This document shows, piece after piece, positions 1-9,200 of a stretch of DNA of 40,455 bases. The DNA is taken from assembly GCA_001828935.1 (NCBI GenBank), contig MHZX01000126.1:1-40455 (forward strand), written 5' to 3'. Position 1 is the stretch's first letter. Every line of letters begins with the position of its first letter. Position numbers and translations under genes: made by a program. Below the pieces are notes generated by a model. That model ran no database searches. It saw nothing but the letters and a program-made list of their open reading frames with translations, and was not told the DNA's origin. The DNA comes from Rhodocyclales bacterium RIFCSPLOWO2_02_FULL_63_24 (GTDB lineage Bacteria > Pseudomonadota > Gammaproteobacteria > Burkholderiales > Rhodocyclaceae).

Positions 1-57
1 GAGATCGAGTTCGCCGGCGGCTTGTTCCACATCTACCGGCATCCGGTCGGGCCTTGA
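1..57 (+). CDS. C-terminal end of an unidentified protein (partial)
   Basis: Frame 1 is open from the first base and reads 18 codons, ending FHIYRHPVGP before a TGA at 55-57. It points the same way as the next gene, from which it is separated by about 100 bases. Too little remains to assign a family. Coding status is inferred from the open frame and the gene-dense context only. Confidence 0.45.
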   Translation, partial: EIEFAGGLFHIYRHPVGP

Positions 58-163
58 GGCCTGCCAGCGGGGCACTGTCGATGTCCCTTGGCTGCAATCG
101 TTTGGAATGCGGGCAGGAGGGCATAGAATGCTCGACCACAATCGGGAATGGGGGAGGCACCGC

Positions 164-937
164 ATGACATCGCGCGCAATCATCGTCTTGCTGGCGTCCC
201 TGGTCATTGTTTCCGCTGCTTCCGCTGGCGACCTGCCGGCGGGAAACTGCGCCGCACCGCAGGCGGCGACAGATCTTTCGCACTGCGATTTCTCGCGCAA
301 GAAGCTGGCGGGGAAGGATTTGCGCGGTGCGCGTCTGGCCGGCGCCAAGCTGGAGAGCACGGATTTCCGCAAGGCCAATCTGGCTGGCGCGGATTTGCGC
401 CGCAGCAACGCGAAATGGGCCAATTTCACCGGAGCGAATCTGGCCGGTGCCGATTTGCGCAATGCCGATCTGTTCCACGCGACCTTCGACGAAGGCGACC
501 TGAGCGACGCGAATCTCGCGGGAGCCTATTTGTTCGGCGCGAACCTGATCAACACCAAGGCGCCGCGAGCCGATTTTTCTGGAGCCTACCTGAAGGACAT
601 ATTGATGGAAGGGATCGACCTGTCGGACGGATCGATCCGCAACTGCTATGCATTCCGCGGCGTATTTTCGGGTGCGCGCCTGGTCGGTGCGGACCTGTCA
701 GGCGCCGACCTGACAGGCGCGGCGATGGAACAGGTCGATTTCACTCGTGCCAAGCTGAGGGCGACGCGGCTGGCGGGCGCCACCTTGCGCCAGGCGATCT
801 TTTTCAAGGCGGACATGGTCGGCGCCGATCTGGCCAACGCCGATGTCTGGAACGCGAGCTTCGACAAGGCCATGAACATCGGTGAATCGGTGCAGGAGGC
901 GCTGGTCGAGCCATTCGTCGTCAGGGACCGGCGGTAG
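164..937 (+). CDS. Exported pentapeptide-repeat protein
   Basis: The mature part consists almost wholly of pentapeptide repeats of the A(D/N)LXX type, for example GADLRRSN, GADLRNAD, DANLAGAY, GADLSGADLTGAAM and GADLANAD. Such repeats fold into a right-handed quadrilateral beta-helix. The ATG at 164 is preferred over an upstream in-frame ATG at 107 because GGGAGG lies 6-7 nt before it, and because the protein then begins with a clean signal peptide (hydrophobic run IIVLLASLVIVSAASAG). The product is 257 residues and probably periplasmic or secreted. Two Cys residues shortly after the signal (GNC, SHC) could form a disulfide. Pentapeptide proteins have many roles, so no specific function is claimed. 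Confidence 0.85.
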   Translation: MTSRAIIVLLASLVIVSAASAGDLPAGNCAAPQAATDLSHCDFSRKKLAGKDLRGARLAGAKLESTDFRKANLAGADLRRSNAKWANFTGANLAGADLRNADLFHATFDEGDLSDANLAGAYLFGANLINTKAPRADFSGAYLKDILMEGIDLSDGSIRNCYAFRGVFSGARLVGADLSGADLTGAAMEQVDFTRAKLRATRLAGATLRQAIFFKADMVGADLANADVWNASFDKAMNIGESVQEALVEPFVVRDRR

Positions 938-972
938 AGGCCGCTTCGTCGGCATGAGATGAGAGCCTGGAC

Positions 973-1830
973 ATGAGTACCGAAAACCTTGGTTTCGAGT
1001 TGCAGACGGCCGATGGCGTGGGTCTAGCGGGCCAGGCCTGGATACCGCCGGCGCCGCACGCCGTAGTGGCGTTGGTGCACGGCATCGCCGAACACTCCGG
1101 GCGCTATGCCTTCCTTGCGCAGCGGGCCACCGAACGCGGCCTCGGCCTGGTGTCGGTGGACTTGCGCGGCCATGGCCGCTCGCCGGGCGAGCGCTCTTAT
1201 GTCGAACGCTTCGACGATTACCTGCTGGACGTGGATGCGCTGCTGGAGCAGGCGCGGCAGCGTGCCGCCGGGCGCCCGGTATTCCTCATGGGGCACAGCA
1301 TGGGCGGCGCCATCGCCCTGCGCTGGCTGGCGCAGCGTAAGCAGCCGGTGGCGGGGCTGATCCTGTCGTCGGCGGCGCTCAGGATCGGCCGCGACGTGCC
1401 GCGGTTCCTGCTCGCGCTGGCACCCCTGCTGTCGCGTTGGGCGCCGCGTCTGCGCGGCACCCGCATCGACCCGGCCTTGATCAGTCGCGACGCTGCCGCC
1501 GTGGCGGCCTATGTCGGCGATCCGCTGGTCAGTCTCAAGGCGCCGCCGGCACGCACCGGCGCTGAGCTGCTGCAGGCGATGGTCGCCAATCGCGCGGCGG
1601 CAAGCGGACTGGCGTTGCCGGTGTACCTGTTTCACGGCGACGCCGACCGGCTCACCGATCCGGGCGGCAGCCGGGAAATCCACGACGCGTGGGGCGGCGC
1701 TGATCGCATACTAAGGCTGTGGCCGGGCAGTCGCCACGAAACGCTCAATGACCTCGATCGCGAAGCGGTGGCGACCGAACTGCTGGAGTGGGTGCTGGCG
1801 CGCAGCGCGCAGCCGCCGGCGGCCGCTTAG
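973..1830 (+). CDS. Alpha/beta hydrolase, monoacylglycerol lipase / lysophospholipase-like
   Basis: A 285-residue protein of the serine-aminopeptidase-like hydrolase group (Hydrolase_4). The oxyanion region HGIAEHSGRY is followed by the nucleophile elbow GHSMGG with Ser109. The probable catalytic acid is Asp225 in HGDADRLTDP and the catalytic His is His255 in GSRHETLND, so the triad appears complete. There is no signal peptide, which suggests a cytoplasmic enzyme acting on an acylglycerol or similar ester; the substrate cannot be told from sequence. It starts 35 nt after the pentapeptide gene and its TAG overlaps by a few bases the stop of the convergent GGDEF-EAL gene. Confidence 0.88.
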   Translation: MSTENLGFELQTADGVGLAGQAWIPPAPHAVVALVHGIAEHSGRYAFLAQRATERGLGLVSVDLRGHGRSPGERSYVERFDDYLLDVDALLEQARQRAAGRPVFLMGHSMGGAIALRWLAQRKQPVAGLILSSAALRIGRDVPRFLLALAPLLSRWAPRLRGTRIDPALISRDAAAVAAYVGDPLVSLKAPPARTGAELLQAMVANRAAASGLALPVYLFHGDADRLTDPGGSREIHDAWGGADRILRLWPGSRHETLNDLDREAVATELLEWVLARSAQPPAAA

Positions 1831-3746
1831 GCGGCCTGCGCCGAATCGCGTTGGCGTTCGCGCAACCAGTCGATCAGCACGTCGCCGGGCATGGGCCGGG
1901 CAAACAGGTAGCCTTGAACTTCGTCGCAGCCGTGGAGCTTGAGGCAGTTCAGTTGCGCAGCCGTCTCGACGCCTTCGGCGATCACCTTCAGCCGCAGGCT
2001 GCGACTCAGGGCGACGATGGCCGCCGTGATGGCGGCGTCGTCGCTGTCGGTCAAGATGTCGCGGATGAATGAGCGGTCGATCTTGAGCGTGTTGATGGGA
2101 AAGCGTTTCAGGTAGCTGAGCGAGGAGTAGCCGGTGCCGAAATCGTCGATCGAGAGCTGCACGCCCATGCCGCTCAGGCGCTCAAGCACGTCGTGTGCTT
2201 CGAGTACGTCCGCCAGCGTGCCCTCGGTGATCTCCAGATCCAGGTACTCGGCGGCAAGGCCGGTGCGCTGCAGCGTCTGCGCGACGCATTCGACCAGATC
2301 CTGCTGGCGGAACTGGCGCGGCGAAATATTGACGGCGATGCGTATCGGCGGCAAGCCGATCTCCTGCAGGGACTTGTTGAAGGCGCAGGCCTCGGCGAGC
2401 ACCCAGCGGCCGACATCGACGATCATCCCGGTGTCTTCCAGCACGCCGATGAACTCGATCGGCTGGACCAGGCCGCGCACGGCATCGTTCCAGCGCAGCA
2501 GCGCCTCGATGCCGACCGTGGTGCCGCTCTCGACGTCGATCTGCGGTTGATAGTGGAGCAGCAACTCGCCGCGGTTGAGCGCGCCGCGCAGCTTGTTTTC
2601 CATCAGCAGCCGTTCGTAGGCGCGCTGGTGCATGTCCTCGGTAAAGAATCGGTAGGTATTGCGTCCATGCTCCTTGGCGCGGTACATCGCGCTGTCGGCA
2701 TTCTTCATCAGCCCGTCCAGGTTGTCGGAATCGTTGGGATAGATCGCGATGCCGACGCTGACCGTGCAGAACAGCTCGTGACCATCCAACGGGAAAGGGT
2801 GCGACAGGTTTTCGATGATCTTCTGCGCCAGGGCGGCGACGCCGTCCATCGACGCCATGTCCTCGACGATCACGGTGAATTCGTCGCCGCCCAGGCGCGC
2901 CACCGTGTCGCAGGCGCGCAGGCAGGCCAGCAGGCGCTTGGCCACCAGCTGCAGGATGCGGTCGCCGACTTCATGGCCGAGGGTGTCGTTGATCGCCTTG
3001 AAGTTGTCGAGGTCAAGGAACAGCAGGGCCAGGGAACGGCCCTTGCGTGCCTCGTGCTTGATCGCCCGATCCAGGCGCTCGCGCAGCAGGTTGCGGTTGG
3101 GCAGGCCGGTTACCGCATCGTAGTTTGCCATGTAGGCGAGGCGGGTCTCGGCCTCTCGGCGTTGGGTGACGTCGCGGAAGCTCCAGACGCGGCCGGCGAT
3201 CTGCTCGCCGATGCGGCGCGGTCGCGAATAGCACTCCAGCACACGGCCGTCGTTGAGTTCGAGGGTGTCGAAGCTGTCCGCATCGGGGTGCGCTTCAAGA
3301 TGCCGGGCGGTTTCCAGGAAGGCGGCAGGGGTCGTCAATTGCCTGGCCATGAAGTCCGTGACGTCCCGCGTGGATTGCGCCTCGACGACTTGGGGCGGAA
3401 TCATCCACATCTCCAGCAGCTGGACGTTGAAGCTCTCGACCCGCAGTTCGTGGTCCACCGCGAGAATCCCGTCGGCGGTGGCATCGAGCGTGGCGCGCAG
3501 CAGGGACAGCGACTGCTCGATGCGGGATTCGGCCTGCCGGCGTTCGGCGAGTTCCTTGCGCAGGGTCTGGTTCCGCTCCTCCAGTTCGGTGGACATCACT
3601 TCCAGGGAGTTGTCGATCAGGCGACGATCCGAGTCGTCCTGCTCATAGCCTGCGCTGACCGCGTCGAGAAAGGGGCGCCATGCGGCGGGAACACTGTCCG
3701 GATCGCCGAGATAGCGCTGGATCTGGCGACGCAGCAGGCTGTGCAT
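1827..3746 (-). CDS. PAS-GGDEF-EAL cyclic di-GMP turnover protein
   Basis: About 639 residues. An N-terminal helical stretch with a predicted coiled coil (STELEERNQTLRKELAERRQ) leads into a PAS domain (about residues 85-190), then a GGDEF domain with an intact GGDEF signature (about 286-290). An RxxD inhibitory site (RACD) lies five residues before that signature. The EAL domain follows, with the EAL motif at about 404-406, ITEGTL and DDFGTGYSS. Both catalytic signatures look intact, so it could act as cyclase, phosphodiesterase or both. No membrane segment is seen. The ATG at 3746 lies just beyond the FIST gene stop; a GTG at 3764 in the same frame would overlap that gene and is the alternative. 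The two genes probably form one operon. Confidence 0.9.
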   Translation of the reverse strand: MHSLLRRQIQRYLGDPDSVPAAWRPFLDAVSAGYEQDDSDRRLIDNSLEVMSTELEERNQTLRKELAERRQAESRIEQSLSLLRATLDATADGILAVDHELRVESFNVQLLEMWMIPPQVVEAQSTRDVTDFMARQLTTPAAFLETARHLEAHPDADSFDTLELNDGRVLECYSRPRRIGEQIAGRVWSFRDVTQRREAETRLAYMANYDAVTGLPNRNLLRERLDRAIKHEARKGRSLALLFLDLDNFKAINDTLGHEVGDRILQLVAKRLLACLRACDTVARLGGDEFTVIVEDMASMDGVAALAQKIIENLSHPFPLDGHELFCTVSVGIAIYPNDSDNLDGLMKNADSAMYRAKEHGRNTYRFFTEDMHQRAYERLLMENKLRGALNRGELLLHYQPQIDVESGTTVGIEALLRWNDAVRGLVQPIEFIGVLEDTGMIVDVGRWVLAEACAFNKSLQEIGLPPIRIAVNISPRQFRQQDLVECVAQTLQRTGLAAEYLDLEITEGTLADVLEAHDVLERLSGMGVQLSIDDFGTGYSSLSYLKRFPINTLKIDRSFIRDILTDSDDAAITAAIVALSRSLRLKVIAEGVETAAQLNCLKLHGCDEVQGYLFARPMPGDVLIDWLRERQRDSAQAA

Positions 3747-3753
3747 GATCGAC

Positions 3754-4884
3754 CTACACTTCACTCAAGGTGGTGATGGTCATCGTCTGGTTGTGCAGTT
3801 CGCACTTGGCGCTTGGCGTATGCGGCGATATCTCGCCGTAGGAATAGAAGCCCGCCAGCACCGCGTCCTTGCCCAGGACATCGCGCACCCCTTCGACTTC
3901 TTCCTCGATTCGCTGCTTGAGCACCAGCTTGCGGCCGACGCAGCTGATCAGGATGGCCAGTTGCGGCGGCGCGCCGGAAAGGCTCTGGCTGATCTTCGCG
4001 GCGCCGATGGCACCGTCGATCAGGCGCTCGAAATTGGCTTTCATCAGGCGCGCATAGGCGCCTTCCGGCATGTCGCCGGCGAAGGTCAGGCTCTGCTCCG
4101 TTTCATTGACCCCGAGTATGGTACGCACCACCGGCTGATCGTGTTCCGCCGAGCGCAGTGTCAATGGAAACAGCAGCCCGGCGGCCGGCAGGCCGGCCGC
4201 GTGTTCGCCGAGGTAGCGCTTGTACAGCGCCAGCGCGGACTCGCCGTCGAGTTCGTACAGCACGTTGCCGGACGAGCGGGTGATCAGCCGTTCGGGACCG
4301 AAAGGATCCCAGCCGCCGAGCGAGCCGAAGCCGACCCGGAGCCGTTCGCCGTACATGCCCAGCGCGGCGATGCAGCCTTCGGTCGGCGGCCCGTCGGCAC
4401 TCACCAGCGTGCGGCCGAAACGGGCGCCGTCAGCGGACAGGCCGCCGGTCGAGACCACGCCGGCCGGGAGGCCGGCGCGCAGGCCGGCAACCAGTTCGGT
4501 GCCATTGACGTGGAGGCCGTCCGACAGCACGAATACGTGCGCCAGGCCGTCGGCGTCGAGGGATTCGGCCAGGCGGCGGCCGGCATTGCGGCTGTCGCCG
4601 GCATCGCTTACGGCGGTGCGGGCCAGTTGCAGCCGGGTATGCTCGAAATGGACGGCGGTGGCGACCACCGTGTCGTCGGTGACCTGCGTACCGCAAATTT
4701 CCCCTGCGGTGGAGCAGCCCATCAGGATGGCTGCGGGATGGCGCTGGCGTATCTGGCGGAAAATGGCGGGGTCGTCGAGTAGCGCCCGGCCGCCGAAAAA
4801 CAGCACCAGCCCGGCGTCCTCGACCGGCGCGCCATGCAACTGCCAGTGGCCGCTCGGGTCGATGAGTTCCTGAGAAATGCGCAT
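3754..4884 (-). CDS. FIST-domain sensory protein
   Basis: A 376-residue cytosolic protein with FIST N and FIST C domains. Recognisable features are ILMGCSTAGEI near the N-terminus, VFVLSDGLHVNGTELVAGL, STGGLSADGARFGRTLV and the C-terminal AVLAGFYSYGEISP. FIST domains are known as sensory modules, proposed to bind small ligands, and are often linked to signalling domains. Here the signalling output is probably the PAS-GGDEF-EAL protein encoded immediately downstream (spacing 7 nt or a short overlap, depending on the start). The start is supported by GGGAGGAG just before the ATG at 4884. It is divergent from the rnf operon. Confidence 0.88.
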   Translation of the reverse strand: MRISQELIDPSGHWQLHGAPVEDAGLVLFFGGRALLDDPAIFRQIRQRHPAAILMGCSTAGEICGTQVTDDTVVATAVHFEHTRLQLARTAVSDAGDSRNAGRRLAESLDADGLAHVFVLSDGLHVNGTELVAGLRAGLPAGVVSTGGLSADGARFGRTLVSADGPPTEGCIAALGMYGERLRVGFGSLGGWDPFGPERLITRSSGNVLYELDGESALALYKRYLGEHAAGLPAAGLLFPLTLRSAEHDQPVVRTILGVNETEQSLTFAGDMPEGAYARLMKANFERLIDGAIGAAKISQSLSGAPPQLAILISCVGRKLVLKQRIEEEVEGVRDVLGKDAVLAGFYSYGEISPHTPSAKCELHNQTMTITTLSEV

Positions 4885-5363
4885 GTCTCCTCCCGTTTTG
4901 TACAGTCGGCGAAGGCCCGTGATTTCAGGCGATATGCCTAATATTGTGCGGTGATTCTATACCTTAAGTACTATCGGCAAGCCATCCCTGGATGAACTCG
5001 GTCAATGCGGAAATAGAATAATCCATTAGCGTTGCAGGGTCGGATGTCTTATAGTTGACACGTCACAAACACGCGGGGCTAAACCGCGCCTCGCGTGTAT
5101 CCCGAGTTGGTGCCAAAGTGCCGGCTTCCTCTGTAGATCGGGAGCAACTCCCGACTGCGCCGTGATGGGATCGGTGGGTTCTGCCCTCAAGGCTTGGATC
5201 TGCCGATCTGTTGTTTCATCGCTATCCCGTGACCGAGTGCGCCTTCCGACGCTAGTTCGCAAGCTGCTTGCAGCGGGATTTGGCATGAAATCCATGATAG
5301 TGGCGCGGCCTTGTTTCTCTGTTGAAGAAACACCGATCCGCACAGGCAAGGGAGCAGGTGGCA
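4885..5363. promoter_or_regulatory. Divergent spacer with a structured leader upstream of rnfB
   Basis: A 479-nt spacer with no convincing gene. On the plus strand a possible promoter is TTAGCG, an 18-nt spacer and TATAGT (near 5031-5056). It is followed by several inverted repeats: ACACGCG/CGCGTGT (5069-5075 with 5092-5098), TCGGGAG/CTCCCGA around a CAA loop (5138-5154), and GATCGG/CCGATC (5168-5173 with 5203-5208). GAGTTG at 5104-5109 could pair with CAACTC at 5145-5150, which would exclude the 5138-5154 hairpin. The presumed mRNA leader of about 300 nt could therefore switch between folds. The regulatory role is an inference; no riboswitch class is recognised with confidence. Confidence 0.4.
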
Positions 5364-6242
5364 GTGGAGTCGTTGTCGAATCTGGCGGTAGCGGGGGCAT
5401 TCATGGCCGGGCTGGGGGTCGTCCTGGCGGTGCTGCTCGCGTTTGCGAACAAGAAGCTCTTCGTCTATGAAGACCCGCGCATCGGCGCGGTCGAGGATCT
5501 GCTGCCGAAGTCGAACTGCGGCGCCTGCGGCCAGGCCGGCTGCCGCGATTTCGCGGAAAAGGTGGTCGGCGGCGACATTATTCCCGCGCAGTGCACGGTC
5601 AGCACACCGCAACAACGGCAGGGCATCGCCGACCTGCTCGGCGTCGCCGCAGGCATGGTGGAGAAGAAGGTAGCGCGGCTGGCATGCGGCGGCGGCCAGC
5701 ACGTGGCTTTCCTGCGCGCCCGCTACGAAGGCCTCAAAACCTGCCGTGCCGCGGCGGTGGTATCCGGCGGCGGCAAGGAATGCGCTTGGGGCTGTCTCGG
5801 CCTGGCCGACTGTTCCCGGGTTTGTACCTTCGATGCAATTGCCATGGACGCCCACGGCCTGCCGCAGGTGGACAGCGAAAAATGCACGGCCTGCAACGAC
5901 TGCGTCGAAGTCTGTCCCAAGGGTTTGTTCAGCCTGGAACCGGTGAGCCACAGGCTCTGGGTCGCTTGCAAGAACCAGGCTGACGGCGACACCGCGGAGG
6001 CTTCCTGCGAAGTGGCCTGCACCGCCTGCGGCAAATGCGTCGCCGACGCGCCGATCAAGCTGATGCAGCTCGCCGGCAATCTGGCGGTGGTCAACTATGA
6101 CTGGAACGACCAGGCGACGCGCCTGCCCATCGAGCGCTGCCCGACTGGCGCCATCGTCTGGTTCGAGTCGCCTGACCGGGCCGCGAAAGGCGCCGCCGCC
6201 AAGAAAATCCTGCGCAACGATCCTTTGCCGTTGCGCCACTGA
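5364..6242 (+). CDS. rnfB: Rnf complex subunit B, electron-input ferredoxin
   Basis: RnfB passes electrons between soluble ferredoxin and the membrane Rnf complex. The protein of 292 residues has one N-terminal membrane helix, then an ASF-type [4Fe-4S] motif CGACGQAGC with a fourth Cys about 17 residues on. Further Cys groups follow: CAWGCLGLADCSRVC, CTACNDCVEVCP, and CTACGKC with a later Cys in ERCPTGAI. This multi-cluster form resembles RnfB of anaerobes more than the short enterobacterial form. GTG at 5364 is chosen because GGGAG lies 9 nt upstream; a TTG at 5322 and a GTG at 5358 have poorer spacing. It is first in the operon and separated from the other rnf genes by nifJ. Confidence 0.92.
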   Translation: MESLSNLAVAGAFMAGLGVVLAVLLAFANKKLFVYEDPRIGAVEDLLPKSNCGACGQAGCRDFAEKVVGGDIIPAQCTVSTPQQRQGIADLLGVAAGMVEKKVARLACGGGQHVAFLRARYEGLKTCRAAAVVSGGGKECAWGCLGLADCSRVCTFDAIAMDAHGLPQVDSEKCTACNDCVEVCPKGLFSLEPVSHRLWVACKNQADGDTAEASCEVACTACGKCVADAPIKLMQLAGNLAVVNYDWNDQATRLPIERCPTGAIVWFESPDRAAKGAAAKKILRNDPLPLRH

Positions 6243-6265
6243 ATTCGATTTACGAGGAATCCGTC

Positions 6266-9200
6266 ATGTCAATTTCCAAGCTCAAGAAACTGTTCTCCTT
6301 TTCCTTGCTGGAAACCGCCGCAGCAGGCAGCGCAGCGAAATCAGCGAAATATCCCGGCGTGCGCGATGCCGTCGATGGCAACACGGCAGTGATCCATGTC
6401 GAGCGCGAAGCGTCGGATGCGGCCGGCGCCTATCCGATCACGCCATCGACCCAGATGGGCGAATACTGGGCCGAAGAAGTCGCCGCCGGCCATCTCAATA
6501 TTTCCGACCGACCGCTGATATTCATCGAGCCCGAATCGGAGCATGCGGCTGCAGGCGTCACCGCCGGCATGTCCATGACCGGCCTGCGCGCCGTCAATTT
6601 CTCATCAGGGCAAGGCGTTGCCTTCATGCACGAGTCGCTCTACGCCGCCGTCGGCAAGCGCCTGCCCTATGTGCTCAACATGGGCTGCCGCGCCATCACC
6701 AAGGCGTCGCTCAATGTCCATGCCGGCCACGACGACTACCACTGCATCGACGATACCGGCTTCATCCAGGTGATGGCCAGGAGCGCGACCGAGGCGGCCG
6801 ACCTCAACCTGATCGCGCGCAAAGTTGCCGAACTGTCGCTGACGCCGGCCATCATCGGCCAGGACGGCTTCCTGACCACGCACCTGATCGAGTCGGCGCT
6901 GCTGCCGGAGCGCGAACTGGTCGCCGAGTACCTTGGCAAGCCGGACGACATCATCGACACGCCGACGCCGGCGCAGGAAATGCTCTTCGGACCGAAGCGG
7001 CGTCGCGTGCCGGCGATCTGGGACGTGGATAGTCCCGTGGTGTCGGGCACGGTGCAGAACCAGGATGCCTACATGCAGGCCACGGCCGGCCAGCGACCGT
7101 ATTTCTTCGACCACATCGAAGCGCTCACCGATTCCTGCATGGAGGAGTACGCCGGTTTGACCGGCCGCCGCTACCAGCGCGTGGCGACCTACAAGGCCCA
7201 GGATGCCGACTACCTGATCGTGGGCATGGGCAGCATGATCGTCCAGGCCGAAGCGGTAGCGGACTACCTGCGCGAAACGCGCAAGCTCAAGGTCGGCGTG
7301 GTCAATCTGACCATGTTCCGTCCTTTCCCCGGCGACCTGCTGGGCCATGTGCTGCACGGCAAGAAGGGTGTGGCGGTGCTGGAGCGCACCGACCAGCCGC
7401 TGGCCGAGGATCTGCCGGTGGTGCGCGAACTGCGCGCGACGCTGATGAAATGCGTCGAAAACGGCATGGCCGCGGCGCAGGGGCAGACCGGCGAACTACC
7501 TTTCCCCGGCTATGCCAGCTACGGCGCGGGCGACATGCCGCGCCTGTATTCAGGCTGCTACGGGCTGGGCTCGCGCGACATGCAGCCCGAGGCCCTGATC
7601 GGCACGGTGGAGAACATGTTGCCGGAAGGAAGCCAGCGCAAATTCTTCTACCTCTCGGTCGATTTCGTGCGCGATCCGATCAACCCGAAGGATGAAGTGC
7701 ATCAGCAGGATCTCGCCGACAAGTACCCGCGCATCCGCGAGATGGGCGTGCGCGGCTCGGAGAATCCCAACCTGCTGCCCAAGGGCGCAATCACCGTGCG
7801 CATGCACTCGGTCGGCGGTTGGGGCGCGATCACTACCGGCAAGAATCTGGCAATGACCCTGTTCGAACTGCTCGGCTGGGACATCAAGGCCAACCCGAAA
7901 TACGGTTCGGAGAAAAAGGGCCAGCCGACCACCTACTACCTGTCGGCGGCGCCGGAGCCGATCCGCATCAACTGCGAGTATGTCTATGTCGATGTCGTGC
8001 TGTCGCCCGACCCGGCGGTGTTCGGCCACAGCAATCCCCTGTCCGGACTGAAGAAGGGCGGCTTCTTCATCATCCAGTCCAACCTGGGCGAGCAGACCTG
8101 GGCCAGCTTCCCCGTGTGGGCGCAGAAGTTCATTGTCGATAACGAGATCCGCGTCTTCTATCTCGACGCCTTCCAGATCGCCCGCGACGAAGCAGGTGCG
8201 GCGGAACTGCAACTGCGCATGCAGGGCATCGCCTTCCAGGGCGCCTTCTTCGCCGCCAGCCCGACCATGAAGAACGCCGGGCTGACCGAGGATGCTCTGT
8301 TCACGGCGATCGAGGCCCAGTTGCAATCCAAGTTCGGCGGCAAGGGCGCACGCGTGGTGGCGGACAATCTGCGCGTAGTGCGCCGCGGCTTTACGGAACT
8401 GACCGAGATCACCGACAAGCAGGTCGGCGTCACGCGCAAGGCGTTCGTCAAGAAAGACGCCGGCCTGCCGATCATGCTCAAGCAAATTCCAGCGGGCGAC
8501 GGCAAGGTGGCCGACATCCATCGCTTCTGGGAACAAACCGGCAACTTCTATCTGACCGGCAAGGGCAGCGACAACCTGGTCGATCCCTTCATCGGCGCGT
8601 CCCTGCTGCCGGCGGCTACCGGCGTCTTCCGCGACATGACGGGCATCCGCTTCGAGCACCCGGTGTGGCTCGCCGAAAACTGCACGGCCTGCGGCAACTG
8701 CTACACCGAGTGCCCCGACTCGGCGATTCCCGGTCTGGTCAGCTCGGTGGCGGACGTTTTCGGCAGCGCCCTCAACCGCATCGAGACCTCCGGCACGCCG
8801 ACGCGCTACCTGCGCCGCGCCGTGCGCAGCGTCGAAAAGAAATTGCGGGCGCTGGTCGACCGTCACGGCGGCGCGGTGCGTCCGCTGATCGATATCGCCA
8901 TCGACGAGGTGATCGCCGAGGCGCCGGACGCGGACCGCGCCGGCCTCGCCGCCGAGTTCACGCAGTTGCAGATACAGCTCGGCGGATTCCAGTTCGGCAC
9001 CACCAAGCCCTACTGGACGCAAATGGAGAAGAAGGCCAAGAACAGTGGCGGGCTCTTCTCGATTACCGTCAATCCCTACACCTGCAAGGGCTGTGCGCTG
9101 TGCGTCACGGTTTGCGAGGACAACGCGCTGCAAATGGTGACGCAAACCGAGGAGTCGGTGGATCGCCTGCGGCGCGACTGGAACACCTGGCTCGGCCTGC

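Noticed and set aside
2193-3776. A 527-codon plus-strand frame over the GGDEF-EAL gene
   Set aside because: Complementary-strand shadow; the minus-strand product carries intact PAS, GGDEF and EAL motifs.
5026-5400. A 124-codon minus-strand frame in the rnfB leader
   Set aside because: Pro/Thr-rich, without a ribosome binding site, overlapping the rnfB start; the hairpins suggest RNA structure instead.
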